36,028 nucleotides of DNA from an uncultured Aquabacterium sp. (lineage in GTDB: Bacteria; Pseudomonadota; Gammaproteobacteria; Burkholderiales; Burkholderiaceae_C): positions 1 through 36,028 of the forward strand of contig CALMIF010000441.1 of NCBI GenBank assembly GCA_937864045.1, in the 5' to 3' direction. The notes beneath the pieces are model-generated. The model had not been told where the DNA came from, did no database searches, and saw nothing but the letters and a program-made list of their open reading frames with translations. Of the stretch, positions 20,060 through 30,517 are shown piece by piece. Both the position numbers and the translations under genes were made by a program. Position 1 is the first letter of the stretch, and every line of letters begins with the position of its first letter.

Positions 20060-21014
20060 CGAGGGGACGCAGCGCCGCCCGGGCGCCCTCGGCCAGCGCC
20101 CGGCCCACGCGGTCGAGCACACCGGCGCGCAGCGGGTTGTCGGGCAAGGGTGCGGCCAGGTCACTGTCGCCGCTGCCGCCCAGCTTCCACTGATGCCAGT
20201 GCAGCCGCACGTCCACATGCACCTCGGGGTGCAGGGCCAGCAGCGCGCCGCTGGCCAGGCCGGACGCGGCCATCAGCTCGGGCACGACGGCGATGCCCCA
20301 GCCCATCGCCGCGGCGCGGGTCTGGGCTTCGGTCGACGGCACATGGCGCTCCACCAGGCGGGGTTGTCCGATGCCGAAGGCCTGGCCGACCCAGACGGCG
20401 TGGTTGTCGTCCTTGCGGTTGAACACCAGCCAGGGCAGCCTGGCGAAGTTGCCGCGGTGCAGGCCCTGTGGCAGCGCCTGGGCGATGAAGGCCGGGCTGG
20501 CGACCGCCACATAGCGCATGCTGCCCAGCGGCGTGGCGCTGCAGCCGCGCAACGCCTCGGCCACGGTGCTGACGCAGCCCAGCACCGTGCCTTCGCGCAG
20601 GCTCTCGTGCGTGAAGTCCTGGTCATCGACGATCAGCTCCAGGCCGAAGCCCTCGGCCAGGCCCGCCTGCACCACCGGCTGCAGCGCCGGCAGCACCCAG
20701 GTGGCCAGGCTGTCGGCGTTGACGGCGATCGGCAGGCGCTCGTCCTGCAGGCCGGTGGCGCCCAGCTCGCGGGCGATGTCGGCGCGCATGGCCTGCATCT
20801 GGCGGGCATAGCGCAGCAGCAGCTTGCCGGGCTCGGTCAGGCGCAGCGGGCGCGAGCGCACCACCAGCAGCCGGCCCAGGCCGGTCTCCAGGGCACGCAG
20901 CCGCTGCGACACCGCCGACTGCGTGATCGACAGCCGCTGCGCCGCACGCTCGAAGCTGCCGGCGTCGGCCAGTGCGGCCAGGCAGTCCAGGGCGGCAGGG
21001 TCGAAGGCGTTCAT
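20055..21014 (-). CDS. argP: LysR-type regulator ArgP (IciA) family
   Basis: The 319-aa protein has an N-terminal winged HTH ([34 protein letters not shown]) that matches ArgP/IciA closely, followed by a LysR effector domain with [13 protein letters not shown] and [11 protein letters not shown]. ArgP senses lysine/arginine and usually activates a lysine or arginine exporter (lysE/argO), often divergent from it. Here no exporter gene is adjacent: the upstream neighbour is rplY. I chose ATG 21014, since the longer frame to 21113 crosses a terminator. The family call is good and the target inferred. Confidence 0.85.
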   Translation of the reverse strand: MNAFDPAALDCLAALADAGSFERAAQRLSITQSAVSQRLRALETGLGRLLVVRSRPLRLTEPGKLLLRYARQMQAMRADIARELGATGLQDERLPIAVNADSLATWVLPALQPVVQAGLAEGFGLELIVDDQDFTHESLREGTVLGCVSTVAEALRGCSATPLGSMRYVAVASPAFIAQALPQGLHRGNFARLPWLVFNRKDDNHAVWVGQAFGIGQPRLVERHVPSTEAQTRAAAMGWGIAVVPELMAASGLASGALLALHPEVHVDVRLHWHQWKLGGSGDSDLAAPLPDNPLRAGVLDRVGRALAEGARAALRPLG

Positions 21015-21049
21015 CGTGGGGCCACTGTAAAGGGCAGGCGCCAATGACA

Positions 21050-21071
21050 AGGCCCCTCCGAGGAGGGGCCT
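21050..21071 (-). terminator. Strong hairpin after rplY
   Basis: AGGCCCCTC (21050-21058) pairs with GAGGGGCCT (21063-21071) around CGAG. It lies between the rplY stop and argP. The T-run after it on the minus strand is poor (TTGTCATT), so it is a probable but not ideal terminator. Confidence 0.6.
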
Positions 21072-21114
21072 GCATGGGGGAGAAGCGGGACGGCGGCACG
21101 GTGCCGCCGGCACG

Positions 21115-21747
21115 TCACTTCTTGGCGGCCTTCTTGGCGGCAGCCTTCTTCGCCGGCACGGCGGCCGGGGCCGGGGCGGCCTCTTCCTCGATCTTCGGCG
21201 GCACGGCGGCCACGATCACCGGGTTCACCTTGCCGTGGCGCACGAACTTGATGCCCTCGGGGTAGACCAGGTCGGTGGCGTGCAGCGACTGGCCCTTGAC
21301 CAGGCCGCTCAGGTCGACGGCGATGAACTCGGGCAGGGCGGTGGCCAGGCACTCGATCTCGACTTCAGTCGAGACATGGTTGACCAGGCACTTGTCGGTC
21401 TTCACCGCCACCGAGTCGGCTTCGCCGGAGAAGTGCAGCGGCACCTTCTTGCGCAGCTTGGTGGTCTCGTCCACGCGCTGGAAGTCCACGTGCAGCACCT
21501 GCTGCTTCCAGGGGTGCATCTGGAAGTCGCGCAGCAGCACCTTCTGGGTGGCGCCGTTCAGGTCCATCTCGAGGATGGAGCTGTGGAAGGCTTCCTTCTT
21601 CAGCGCGAAGTACAGCGCGTTGTGGTCCAGCTCGATCATGGCGGGGGTGCCGGCGCCGAAGACGATGCCGGGCACCTTGCCGCCCATGCGCAGGCGGCGG
21701 CTCGCTCCGGTCCCCTGCAGATTGCGCTCGAAAGCGGTGAATTTCAT
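21115..21747 (-). CDS. rplY: 50S ribosomal protein L25 / general stress protein Ctc
   Basis: The 210-aa long-form L25 binds 5S rRNA. The N-terminal domain carries [20 protein letters not shown], the rRNA-binding part. The C-terminal TL5/Ctc domain runs from about residue 95 ([14 protein letters not shown]). The end is a Lys/Ala repeat ([11 protein letters not shown]). GGAGC precedes the ATG. It follows prs by 91 bases and is probably cotranscribed with prs and tRNA-Gln. Confidence 0.95.
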   Translation of the reverse strand: MKFTAFERNLQGTGASRRLRMGGKVPGIVFGAGTPAMIELDHNALYFALKKEAFHSSILEMDLNGATQKVLLRDFQMHPWKQQVLHVDFQRVDETTKLRKKVPLHFSGEADSVAVKTDKCLVNHVSTEVEIECLATALPEFIAVDLSGLVKGQSLHATDLVYPEGIKFVRHGKVNPVIVAAVPPKIEEEAAPAPAAVPAKKAAAKKAAKK

Positions 21748-21838
21748 GGTTGCTCCATGTGTGGGGCCCGCGACCAGGCCACCGGGGTGAAGGCGAGGCC
21801 ACGACGGCCACGCCGGAAAAACTGGGGTCCGGCGACGC

Positions 21839-22801
<963 letters not shown>

Positions 22802-22866
22802 GGTACGTTCTCCGTCAGGCCTGGTGCAGCGCAAAGCTGGGGTGGGATGCTGGATCTGAAGATGTT

Positions 22867-22943
22867 TGGCAGGGGAGGAAGGACTCGAACCCTCGCATGT
22901 CGGAATCAAAATCCGATGCCTTGACCAACTTGGCGACTCCCCT
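22867..22943 (-). tRNA. tRNA-Gln (anticodon TTG)
   Basis: This is a 77-nt cloverleaf on the minus strand: acceptor AGGGGAG/CTCCCCT, anticodon stem TCGGA/TCCGA around the loop TTTTGAT (anticodon TTG), T-loop TTCGAGT, encoded CCA. It sits between ispE and prs, a conserved betaproteobacterial order. Confidence 0.97.
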
Positions 22944-22981
22944 ACACAGGACCCGGCCTGCGCCGAACCCCAACAACTTTC

Positions 22982-23884
22982 TCAGCCGGTCCAGTCCACG
23001 AGCGGGTGCTGGGCCAAACTGCGGCACATCCGTCCGATCCAGCCGACTGGAAGCGATTCCAGCCTGTTGGTCGCCGCGGGTTGGTCCGCGGCCTGAACAT
23101 CGGTGCCGATTCTCGCGAACACTGCACTGCCGGAACCCGACATGCGGCTGTTGCCGAAGCGGGCTTCCAACCACCGGGCGACTTGCGTCACGTCGGGGCA
23201 GCTGGCTTCAGCCGGGGCCTGCAGGTCATTGCGACCAAACCCTGCTGACAACCGCGCTGCGAGCTGGGTGTCTGCGAGAAAGCTCATGACTATAGCAGGT
23301 TCTGTGTCGCGTACCAACAGGGGGCTGCCAAAAATCGCTGTGGTGGCGATGGCCGGTTCGGGCTTGACCACGGCATAGCACTGCCGCGGCAGGGCGCCGG
23401 CAGGCAGCGGATGCAGCTGTTCGCCGATGCCCTCGACGAAGGCGTTGTGTCCGCCGACGAAGAACGGCACGTCGGCGCCCAGGGTGATGGCGATCGCCTG
23501 CAGGCGATCACGCGGCCAGTGCAGGCCCCACAACCGGTTCAACGCCAGCAGGACGCTGGCCGCGTCCGAGCTGCCACCGCCCAGACCGGCGCCCCAGGGC
23601 ACGCGCTTCATCACCGAGATGTCGGCGCCCAGCGCCGTCCCGCTGGCCTGCTGCAAGGCACGGGCGGCGCGCAGGCTCAGGTCGTCGGCCGGCAGGGCCG
23701 GGCCCAGGTCGTGGCGCTGCAGGCGACCATCGCTGCGGCGTTCGAAGTGCAGGGTGTCGCACCAGTCGATCAGCACGAAGACCGACTGCAGTAGGTGGTA
23801 GCCGTCGGCCCGCCGTCCGGTGACATGCAGGAACAGGTTCAGCTTGGCCGGGGCCGGCACGTCGTACAGCGCGGCGATGCTCAT
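22982..23884 (-). CDS. ispE: 4-diphosphocytidyl-2-C-methyl-D-erythritol kinase
   Basis: This GHMP-family kinase of the MEP isoprenoid pathway phosphorylates CDP-ME. The 300-aa protein shows PAKLNLFLHVTGRRADGYH at the N-terminus, the ATP-binding PWGAGLGGGSSDAA, and the C-terminal MSGSGSAVFA motif. It overlaps the lolB stop by four bases (ATGA). Confidence 0.95.
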   Translation of the reverse strand: MSIAALYDVPAPAKLNLFLHVTGRRADGYHLLQSVFVLIDWCDTLHFERRSDGRLQRHDLGPALPADDLSLRAARALQQASGTALGADISVMKRVPWGAGLGGGSSDAASVLLALNRLWGLHWPRDRLQAIAITLGADVPFFVGGHNAFVEGIGEQLHPLPAGALPRQCYAVVKPEPAIATTAIFGSPLLVRDTEPAIVMSFLADTQLAARLSAGFGRNDLQAPAEASCPDVTQVARWLEARFGNSRMSGSGSAVFARIGTDVQAADQPAATNRLESLPVGWIGRMCRSLAQHPLVDWTG

Positions 23885-24417
23885 CGGCCGCCGCCTTCCA
23901 CCCGCGCCCGCACCGTGACCACCGGCGGCGCCAGCCGCACGGCGTCGAGCAGGCCGTCGCCCCAGCGCGCCAGGTCGATGCGCCAGCCCAGCTGCTCGAA
24001 GCCCGTGCCGCCGTCGCTGCGCGGCTGCGACGGCGCGCCGGCCCAGGCACGGCCATGCAGCCAGTCGAAGAATGCCGCCATCGGCAGCGCCTCGCCCAGC
24101 GCCGCCTGACCCAGGCTGTCGAGGTCGGGGTGGCGCTGGGTGGCGCCGCCACTCATCAGCAGCGCCTCGCCGGGTTGCCAGGTGGCCTGTGCGGCGCTGG
24201 TGCCCAGCGGGCCGGTCAGCAGCAGGCTGCCGCGCTCGGCCGTGCCGGCCAGCTCGAAGCCGGCGCTGACCGACTTGTCGGGCTGGCCATCGACGCGCAC
24301 CGACAGCCGGCCGCTGAGCAGCGGCGTGGTCGACGGCGGTGCACTGGCGCAGCCGGCCAGCACGGCGGCAGCCAGCAGGGCGCCCAGCCGGGCGCGGACC
24401 CCGTGCCGACCACTCAA
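23881..24417 (-). CDS. lolB: Outer-membrane lipoprotein LolB
   Basis: LolB receives lipoproteins from LolA and inserts them into the outer membrane. The 178-aa protein has a lipoprotein signal peptide with lipobox VLAGC, giving a lipidated cysteine at about residue 22. It continues LLSGRLSVRVDGQPDKSVSAGFEL, GSLLLTGPLGTSAAQATW, and the W-containing segment DWLHGRAW. The start must be TTG 24417, overlapping the preceding gene's TGA (TTGA), because no in-frame ATG or GTG precedes the signal peptide. The protein is divergent, but its position before ispE is diagnostic. Confidence 0.88.
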   Translation of the reverse strand: MSGRHGVRARLGALLAAAVLAGCASAPPSTTPLLSGRLSVRVDGQPDKSVSAGFELAGTAERGSLLLTGPLGTSAAQATWQPGEALLMSGGATQRHPDLDSLGQAALGEALPMAAFFDWLHGRAWAGAPSQPRSDGGTGFEQLGWRIDLARWGDGLLDAVRLAPPVVTVRARVEGGGR

Positions 24418-26306
24418 AGGCCGACCTTCAGCCGCGCCAGCGTCTCGCGCAGCACCTCGTTGCCGGCGTCACGGCCGCGGGCGTCCTGCCAGATGCGGCG
24501 CGCTTCGTCGCGCTGGCCGCTGGCCCACAGCACCTCGCCCAGGTGGGCGGCGATCTCGGTGTCGGGCCGGGCGCTGTAGGCCTGGCGCAGCAGGCGCAGC
24601 GCCTCGTCGCGGTTGCCAAGGCGGAATTCCACCCAACCCAGGCTGTCGGTGATGAACGGATCGCCCGGCGAGAGTTCCAGCGCACGCTGGATCAGCACCC
24701 GCGCCTCGGGCAGGCGCACGCCGCGGTCGGCCAGCGAGTAGCCCAGCGCATTGTGGGCGTGTGGATGATCAGGCTTGAGTGCGATCACCCGACGCAGCAG
24801 GCGCTCCATCTCGGCCAGGCGGTCGAGCTTTTCCTCGACCATGGCCTGCTCGTAGATCAGCTCGGTGTCCTCGGGGAAGCGCTGCGCCGCTGCGCCCAGC
24901 ACGGCTGCCGCGTCGGTCCAGCGCTTGACGTCGCGCAGCAGCTGGGCCTCGGCCATCAGTTTGGCGCGGGCATCGTCGCCGGTGCGCTCGGGCACGGCCT
25001 GCACCAGGGCGCGGGCCTCCTTGATCTTGCCCTGGCGGGCCAGCAGGCCGGCGCGGCGCGCCTGCACTTCCAGCAGGCGCTGCGGGTTCTCGATCTTCGC
25101 CAGCCAGGTCTCGGCCGCCTTCAGGTCGCCGCGCTGCTCGGCCGCCTGGGCCAGCAGCAGCCAGGCCTGGGTCAGGTCGCGCTGGCCACCGGTCTCGGCA
25201 CTGGATGACGGGCCGTCGTCGTCGTCCTCGGTGTCGCTGGCGGTGCTGCCGGTGGCCGCACCAGCCGCATTGGCGGCGGCCACGGCCGCCGGCGGCGGTG
25301 CCGAGCCCGCCAGTTCGACGTAGCGCAGCAGCGCGGCTTCCGCCTCCTTCGGCAGCTTCAGCTCCAGCCGCAGCGCGCCGAGCGTCAGCCAGGGTTCGGG
25401 CAGGTCGGGTTTGTCGCGGGTGAGCTGTTCCAGCTGGCGGCTGGCATCGGCATAGCGCTGGCTCTGCGCCAGGCTGCGCACGTAGGCCAGGCGCACCGCG
25501 GGTTCGGCGTCGGGGCGGGCCAGGTAGGCGGTGACCAGCGCTTCGGCGGCCGGCGTGGCCGGCAGCATGTCCAGCGCCAGCAAGGCCGGGCCGGGGGCGG
25601 CGGCGTCGTCTGCCTGCGCAGCCCGGGCCAGGCCAAGGGCCTGCGTCGGCAGCGCAGCCAGCAGATGCGCCCGGCCCAGCGCGACGCGGGCTGCGGTGCG
25701 GGTGCCGGGGTCGTCGAGCCAGGGCGTCAGCACCTTGCCAGCCAGGGCCAGCGCCTGCTGCTTGTCGGCCAGGCGCTGCAGCAGCTGCGGCAGGCTGGCG
25801 ATCAGGCCCGGGCGCTCCAGCAGCGGGGCAACCGCCAGCCAGGCGCTCAGCGGTTCGGCCAGGTCCTGGCCGCGGTTCAGCGCGAGCAGGATCTGCACCT
25901 CGTGGCGCATCGCGGCGGTGGACTGCGGCCGCGCCTCGCGCCAGGCCTTCACCGCCGCCAGGGCCTGGTCACCGGCGCGGGCCTGCAGCGCGATGTCGAC
26001 TGCGCGCTGGAACAGGGCGTCGTCGGCCTGCCGGCGTGCGGCATCCAGGATCACCTGGTAGGCGTTGCCTGGGCGGCCGTCGCGCAATTCCAGCTCGCCG
26101 ATCAGCAACTGGTAGAACAGCGGTGCATCCAGGGCCGAAGGCGGGGCTGCGGCGGGCTTGGTCTCGGGCTCGGTCTGCGCCCAGGCCGGGGCGCCGGTGC
26201 CCAGGGCGAGCAGGGCGGCCAGCAGATGACGGGCCAGCACATGCCGGCGCGGCGCGGGCAGGCGCGGGCCGCGCGGGCCTTGGCATCGGGCGGTGGGGCC
26301 GGTCAT
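24414..26306 (-). CDS. Large tetratricopeptide-repeat protein, probably secreted
   Basis: The 630-aa protein has an Arg-rich start and a hydrophobic stretch (HLLAALLALGTGAPAWAQ) that suggests export, with cleavage near residue 43. The rest is Ala/Leu-rich TPR helices; the clearest repeats are near the C-terminus (HPHAHNALGYSLADRG, DPFITDSLGWVEFRLGN, TEIAAHLGEVLWASGQ). An acidic-serine linker (TEDDDDGPSSS) splits the array around residue 360. It precedes lolB-ispE and diverges from mutM, an order common in betaproteobacteria. It probably has an envelope-assembly or scaffold role, which is inference only. Confidence 0.87.
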   Translation of the reverse strand: MTGPTARCQGPRGPRLPAPRRHVLARHLLAALLALGTGAPAWAQTEPETKPAAAPPSALDAPLFYQLLIGELELRDGRPGNAYQVILDAARRQADDALFQRAVDIALQARAGDQALAAVKAWREARPQSTAAMRHEVQILLALNRGQDLAEPLSAWLAVAPLLERPGLIASLPQLLQRLADKQQALALAGKVLTPWLDDPGTRTAARVALGRAHLLAALPTQALGLARAAQADDAAAPGPALLALDMLPATPAAEALVTAYLARPDAEPAVRLAYVRSLAQSQRYADASRQLEQLTRDKPDLPEPWLTLGALRLELKLPKEAEAALLRYVELAGSAPPPAAVAAANAAGAATGSTASDTEDDDDGPSSSAETGGQRDLTQAWLLLAQAAEQRGDLKAAETWLAKIENPQRLLEVQARRAGLLARQGKIKEARALVQAVPERTGDDARAKLMAEAQLLRDVKRWTDAAAVLGAAAQRFPEDTELIYEQAMVEEKLDRLAEMERLLRRVIALKPDHPHAHNALGYSLADRGVRLPEARVLIQRALELSPGDPFITDSLGWVEFRLGNRDEALRLLRQAYSARPDTEIAAHLGEVLWASGQRDEARRIWQDARGRDAGNEVLRETLARLKVGL

Positions 26307-26391
26307 CAGGACTCCTGGAAGCTGCGGTTCATTCTAGGAGGCCGCCGCGCGGGCGAGGTTCAGCGAGGCCAAGGCCATCCGGGGCGCCGAC

Positions 26392-26397
26392 CATAAT
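26392..26397 (+). promoter_or_regulatory. -10 box immediately upstream of mutM
   Basis: CATAAT is followed by six bases (CCCGCG) and then ATG 26404. There is no Shine-Dalgarno and no evident -35. It has the same geometry as bolA and hisF. Confidence 0.45.
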
Positions 26398-26403
26398 CCC
26401 GCG

Positions 26404-27234
26404 ATGCCTGAATTGCCCGAGGTGGAAGTCACACGTGCCAGCCTGGCCGACCGGCTGGCGGGCGCCGAGGTGCAGGCCGCCCGCCTGGGCAAACCGCTGC
26501 GCTGGCCGCTGGGCGTGGACGCCGCCCACCTGGTCGGCCGCCGCGCCGGGCTGCTGCAGCGCCGCGGCAAGTACCTCTGGTTGCCGCTGCCGGGCGACGC
26601 CGATGCCGGCGGCGGCCTGCTGATGCACCTGGGCATGTCGGGCTCGCTGAACCTGGCCGATGCGCCCGGCCCTGCCGGCGTGCATGACCACTTCGAGCTG
26701 CGGACCAGCCGCGGCACGCTGCGCCTGACGGACCCGCGCCGCTTCGGTGCCGTGGTCTGGTCCGACGCGCTGCAGGCCCAGCCGGCGGCCGGCCTGCTGG
26801 CGCGGCTGGGCGCCGAGCCCTTCGATGCGGGCTTCACCGCGCAGCACCTGCACGCCGCGCTGCAGGCCCGGCGCACACCGATCAAGGCCGCGATCCTGGC
26901 CGGCGACATCATCGTCGGCGCCGGCAACATCTACGTCAGCGAGGCGCTGCACCGCGCCGGCATCGACCCGCGCACCCGCAGCAACGCGCTCAGCCGGCCG
27001 CGCTGCGAGCGCCTGCTGGCGGCGTTGCGGCTGACGCTGGCGCGCGCCATCGAGCTGGGCGGCTCGACGCTGCGCGACTTCAAGGACGCGCACGGCATGG
27101 CCGGCGCCTTCCAGGACGAGGCCCTGGTCTACGGCCGCGCCGGCCAGACCTGCGCCCGCTGCGGCGGCACCATCCGGCGCATCGTGCAGGGTCAGCGTGC
27201 CACCTATTTTTGCGGCGGCTGCCAGCGGCGCTGA
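26404..27234 (+). CDS. mutM: Formamidopyrimidine / 8-oxoguanine DNA glycosylase
   Basis: MutM removes 8-oxoG opposite C. The 276-aa protein starts MPELPEVEV, where P2 is the Schiff-base nucleophile and E3 the catalytic acid; K56 lies in RRGKYLW. The H2TH region is [19 protein letters not shown] zinc finger at the end has the cysteines CARCGG and CGGCQ. The mutM-GTPase-mutY order puts both 8-oxoG repair glycosylases within 4 kb. Confidence 0.96.
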   Translation: MPELPEVEVTRASLADRLAGAEVQAARLGKPLRWPLGVDAAHLVGRRAGLLQRRGKYLWLPLPGDADAGGGLLMHLGMSGSLNLADAPGPAGVHDHFELRTSRGTLRLTDPRRFGAVVWSDALQAQPAAGLLARLGAEPFDAGFTAQHLHAALQARRTPIKAAILAGDIIVGAGNIYVSEALHRAGIDPRTRSNALSRPRCERLLAALRLTLARAIELGGSTLRDFKDAHGMAGAFQDEALVYGRAGQTCARCGGTIRRIVQGQRATYFCGGCQRR

Positions 27235-27373
27235 GGCGGCGGTGCCCGGGTGGTGAGGAATTCACACCGCTGTGCTTCCAGGTGATGAGGCCGCATGGCA
27301 GGCCTGGTGTCCGGCTGCAGGCGCTGCGATAGGATGATTTTTCCGTTTTCGAACCTGTGTCGCTCCGTTCCGC

Positions 27374-29368
27374 ATGCCGACTTCCCTGCTGTCGCGCCTG
27401 GACTCGCTCGCCCACTGGCGGCGCCTGCTTGACCGTGCCGTCGAGCAGCTCGTCAGCGGGCTGGACGGCAACGGCCTGCTCGACGCGTCCGGTCGTGCGC
27501 TGGCGGGTGCCGTGCGGCAGCGGCTGGCGTCCGACCGTCTGGTGTTGGCCTTCGTCGCCGAGTTCTCGCGCGGCAAGTCCGAGCTGATCAACGCGCTGTT
27601 CTTCGCCGACACCGGGCGCCGCGTGCTGCCGGCCACGCCGGGCCGCACCACCATGTGCCCGGTCGAGCTGGCCTGGGACGCGCAGCTGGTGCCCTCGCTG
27701 TCGCTGCTGCCCATCGCCACGCGCGCGGGCGGCCAGCCGGTGCAGGTGCTGCGCGAGCAACCCGAACTGTGGTGCGAGGTGCCGCTGCCGGTGGGTGATG
27801 GCGAGGCGCTGGCGCAGGCGCTGCAGGCCGTCACCCGGGTGCAGAAGGTGCCGGTGGCCGAGGCCCGCACGCTGGGGTTCTGGAGTGACGACGAGCCGCA
27901 GGACAACCCGCCGCTGGACGCCGACGACCTGGTCGAGGTGCCGGCCTGGCGCCATGCGCTGATCAACTACCCGCATCCGCTGCTCAAGCGCGGCCTGGTG
28001 GTGCTGGACACGCCGGGCCTGAACGCCATCGGCGCCGAGCCCGAGCTGACGCTGTCGCTGCTGCCCACGGCCCATGCGGCGGTGTTCCTGCTGGCCGCCG
28101 ACACGGGCGTGACCAAGTCCGACCTGGGCGTCTGGCGCGACCACCTGGGCGACCGCGGTTGCGAGCGCTTCGTGGTGCTCAACAAGATCGACATGCTGGC
28201 CGACCCGCTGCTGCAGGCCGCCGACATCGCCGCCCAGGTGCAGCGCCAGCGTGACGATGCCGCCACCACGCTGGGCATCGGCGGCGACCGCGTGTTCGCG
28301 CTGTCGGCCCGCCAGGCGCTGACGGCCCGCATGCAGGGCGACGAGGCGGCGGTGGCCGCCAGCGGCCTGACGCAGCTGGAGGACGCACTGCTCAACGAGC
28401 TGCTGCCCAAGCGCAGCGAGGTCATCGGGCGCATGGTCGAGGACGGCGCGCTGGCACTGCAGCAGCATGGCCTGGCCCGCCTGGCCGAGCGCCAGCGCCA
28501 GCAGGGCGAGCAGCTGTTCGAGCTGCGCAGCCTGCGCGGCAAGAGCGCCGCCCGGCTGCAGCTGATGAGCCGCCGGCTCGAAGGCGAGGCGCTTGACTTC
28601 GAACGCTGCGCGCCCAAGCTGGCGGCGCTGCGGGCGGTGCTGATGCGCCAACAGCAGGCGGCGCTGGACCACCTGTCCAGCGACCGGCTGCGCGAGTTGC
28701 TGCGCGAGATGCGCCAGTCCAGCCAGGGCAATCTGTTCAAGCTGGGTGCGGCCAAGGCCTTTGCGCGGCTGGGTGACCAGTTGCAGGCCTGCCTGGGCGG
28801 CGCAGCCGGCGGCCTGGACGAACTGCAGGACATGCTGCGCGCCAGCGTGCTGCCGCTGAACGCCGAGTACGGCCTGTCGCTGGACGTGCCGGTGCGGCCC
28901 TCGCTCGACGGCTTCGCCCGCGAGCTCGACCGGGTGCGCGAAGGCTACAGCCGCTACGTCGGCATCACCCAGCTCTGGCGCCTGGCGCAACCCGACTTCA
29001 TGGACCGCTTCGTGCGGCTGCTGCACTCGCGGGTGCGGGTGGTGTTCGAGGGCGCTGCGCACGAGGTCGAGCTGTGGACGCAGGCGATCAGCGCCCAGAT
29101 CGACGTCCAGATGCGCGACCGCCGCCAGGCCCTGGTGCAGCGGCGCGAGGCGCATGGCCGCATCCGCCAGGCGGAAGACGGCCTGGAGCGCAGCATCGCC
29201 AACCTCGAATCGCTGCAGGCGCAGTGCGAACGCCTGGCCGAGCAGCTGGCCGGCGACGTCGACCGCCTGCGCCACCTGGCCGCCATGCCGCCGGCATCGC
29301 TGACGCCCGGCGCACCGCCGCGCTCGATGCACCTGCAGTTGGTGCAGCCGACGGCCAGCGCGGCCTGA
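27374..29368 (+). CDS. Dynamin-like large GTPase
   Basis: The 664-aa protein has a dynamin-type G domain: P-loop AEFSRGKS (residues 62-69), switch-I TPGRTTMCP, G3 DTPGLN and G4 NKID. The G domain carries an insert of about 75 residues between switch I and G3. A long, mostly helical C-terminal half follows (heptad-like RQQGEQLFELRSLRGK; later RQALVQRREAHGRIRQ). No transmembrane segment is obvious. Bacterial dynamin-like proteins remodel or protect membranes, sometimes after phage or antibiotic damage. The gene sits alone between mutM and mutY, with a 139-base gap upstream that holds a possible -10 TAGGAT near 27330. The family call is good; role unknown. Confidence 0.88.
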   Translation: MPTSLLSRLDSLAHWRRLLDRAVEQLVSGLDGNGLLDASGRALAGAVRQRLASDRLVLAFVAEFSRGKSELINALFFADTGRRVLPATPGRTTMCPVELAWDAQLVPSLSLLPIATRAGGQPVQVLREQPELWCEVPLPVGDGEALAQALQAVTRVQKVPVAEARTLGFWSDDEPQDNPPLDADDLVEVPAWRHALINYPHPLLKRGLVVLDTPGLNAIGAEPELTLSLLPTAHAAVFLLAADTGVTKSDLGVWRDHLGDRGCERFVVLNKIDMLADPLLQAADIAAQVQRQRDDAATTLGIGGDRVFALSARQALTARMQGDEAAVAASGLTQLEDALLNELLPKRSEVIGRMVEDGALALQQHGLARLAERQRQQGEQLFELRSLRGKSAARLQLMSRRLEGEALDFERCAPKLAALRAVLMRQQQAALDHLSSDRLRELLREMRQSSQGNLFKLGAAKAFARLGDQLQACLGGAAGGLDELQDMLRASVLPLNAEYGLSLDVPVRPSLDGFARELDRVREGYSRYVGITQLWRLAQPDFMDRFVRLLHSRVRVVFEGAAHEVELWTQAISAQIDVQMRDRRQALVQRREAHGRIRQAEDGLERSIANLESLQAQCERLAEQLAGDVDRLRHLAAMPPASLTPGAPPRSMHLQLVQPTASAA

Positions 29369-29411
29369 CAGCGGAACCGGCGATGCCGGGCGCATCGCCG
29401 ATGATCGCGGC

Positions 29412-30500
29412 ATGACCCTGTCGCCAGCGCCTGCCTCGATCCCGCTTGTTCCCACCGACCTGGCCCCGCGGCTGATCAACTGGCAGCGCCAGCACGGCCG
29501 CCACGGCCTGCCCTGGGTCGGCAGCACCGACCCGTACCGCGTGTGGCTGTCGGAAATCATGCTGCAGCAGACCCAGGTCAGCGTGGTGATGGACTACTAC
29601 GCCCGCTTCCTGGCGCGCTTTCCGGATGTGGCGGCGCTGGCCGCCGCGCCGCTGGACGACGTGCTGGCGCTGTGGAGCGGTCTGGGCTACTACAGCCGCG
29701 CGCGCAACCTGCACCGCTGTGCCCAGGCGGTGGTGGCGCAGCATGGCGGGCGCTTTCCGGCCAGCAGCGCGGCGCTGGCGGAGCTGCCCGGCATCGGCCG
29801 CTCGACGGCGGCGGCGATCGCCGCCTTCTGCTTCGGTGAACGCTGCGCCATCCTCGATGGCAATGTGAAGCGCGTGCTCACGCGGGTGCTGGGCTTCGAG
29901 GGCGACCTGGCCCAGGCGCGACAGGAGAAGCGGCTGTGGCAGATGGCCGAGGCGCTGTTGCCCGAGACCGGCATCGAGGCCTACACGCAAGGCCTGATGG
30001 ACCTGGGCGCGTCGCTGTGCAGCCAGCGCCGGCCCGCCTGTGACGCCTGCCCGCTGGCCGGCCTTTGCGTGGCGCGTGAGCAAGGCCGGCCCGAGGCCTA
30101 TCCGGTGAAGACACGCAAGCTCAGGCGCGGCACGCGCGCCCATCTGCTGCTGTGGCTGGACCGGGGTGATGCGGTCTGGCTGGTGCAGCGGCCCACACCC
30201 GGCGTGTGGGCCGGCCTGTGGAGCCTGCCCGAGTTCGACGATGCCGACGCGCTGTGGGCAGCCACCGCTGCCTGGCCGGGCGAGGGCCGGCTGCTGCCGC
30301 CGCTGGTGCATGTGCTGACCCACGTGGACTGGACGCTGCAGCCCTGCCACTGGCCGCTGCCGGCCCATGTGGACGGTGCGGCGCTGCGGGCGATCGAAGC
30401 CGCCTTGCCGGCCGGCCGCTGGGTGCAGCGCGCCGAGGCGCTGGCGCTGGGCCTGCCGACGCCGATCCGCCGCTGGCTGGAGGCCGGGCCGCCGGCCTGA
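29412..30500 (+). CDS. mutY: Adenine DNA glycosylase
   Basis: MutY removes A mispaired with 8-oxoG. The 362-aa protein has the catalytic glutamate in SEIMLQQTQV, the HhH loop ELPGIGRSTAAAIAAF with the aspartate in ILDGNVKRVL, and the 4Fe-4S loop C-x6-C-x2-C-x5-C (CSQRRPACDACPLAGLC). A C-terminal NUDIX-like domain recognises 8-oxoG. A GATGAT box lies six bases before the ATG, a weak version of the -10/ATG geometry seen elsewhere. A GC hairpin spans its stop codon (30491-30507). Confidence 0.95.
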   Translation: MTLSPAPASIPLVPTDLAPRLINWQRQHGRHGLPWVGSTDPYRVWLSEIMLQQTQVSVVMDYYARFLARFPDVAALAAAPLDDVLALWSGLGYYSRARNLHRCAQAVVAQHGGRFPASSAALAELPGIGRSTAAAIAAFCFGERCAILDGNVKRVLTRVLGFEGDLAQARQEKRLWQMAEALLPETGIEAYTQGLMDLGASLCSQRRPACDACPLAGLCVAREQGRPEAYPVKTRKLRRGTRAHLLLWLDRGDAVWLVQRPTPGVWAGLWSLPEFDDADALWAATAAWPGEGRLLPPLVHVLTHVDWTLQPCHWPLPAHVDGAALRAIEAALPAGRWVQRAEALALGLPTPIRRWLEAGPPA

Positions 30501-30517
30501 TGCCGGCCGGCCGGCGG

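Noticed and set aside
27080..29560. 826-codon open frame on the minus strand opposite the dynamin-like gene
   Set aside because: It is a shadow of GC-rich codon bias: no recognisable domain, Gln/His/Arg-rich text, and it covers the end of mutM, all of the GTPase and the start of mutY.
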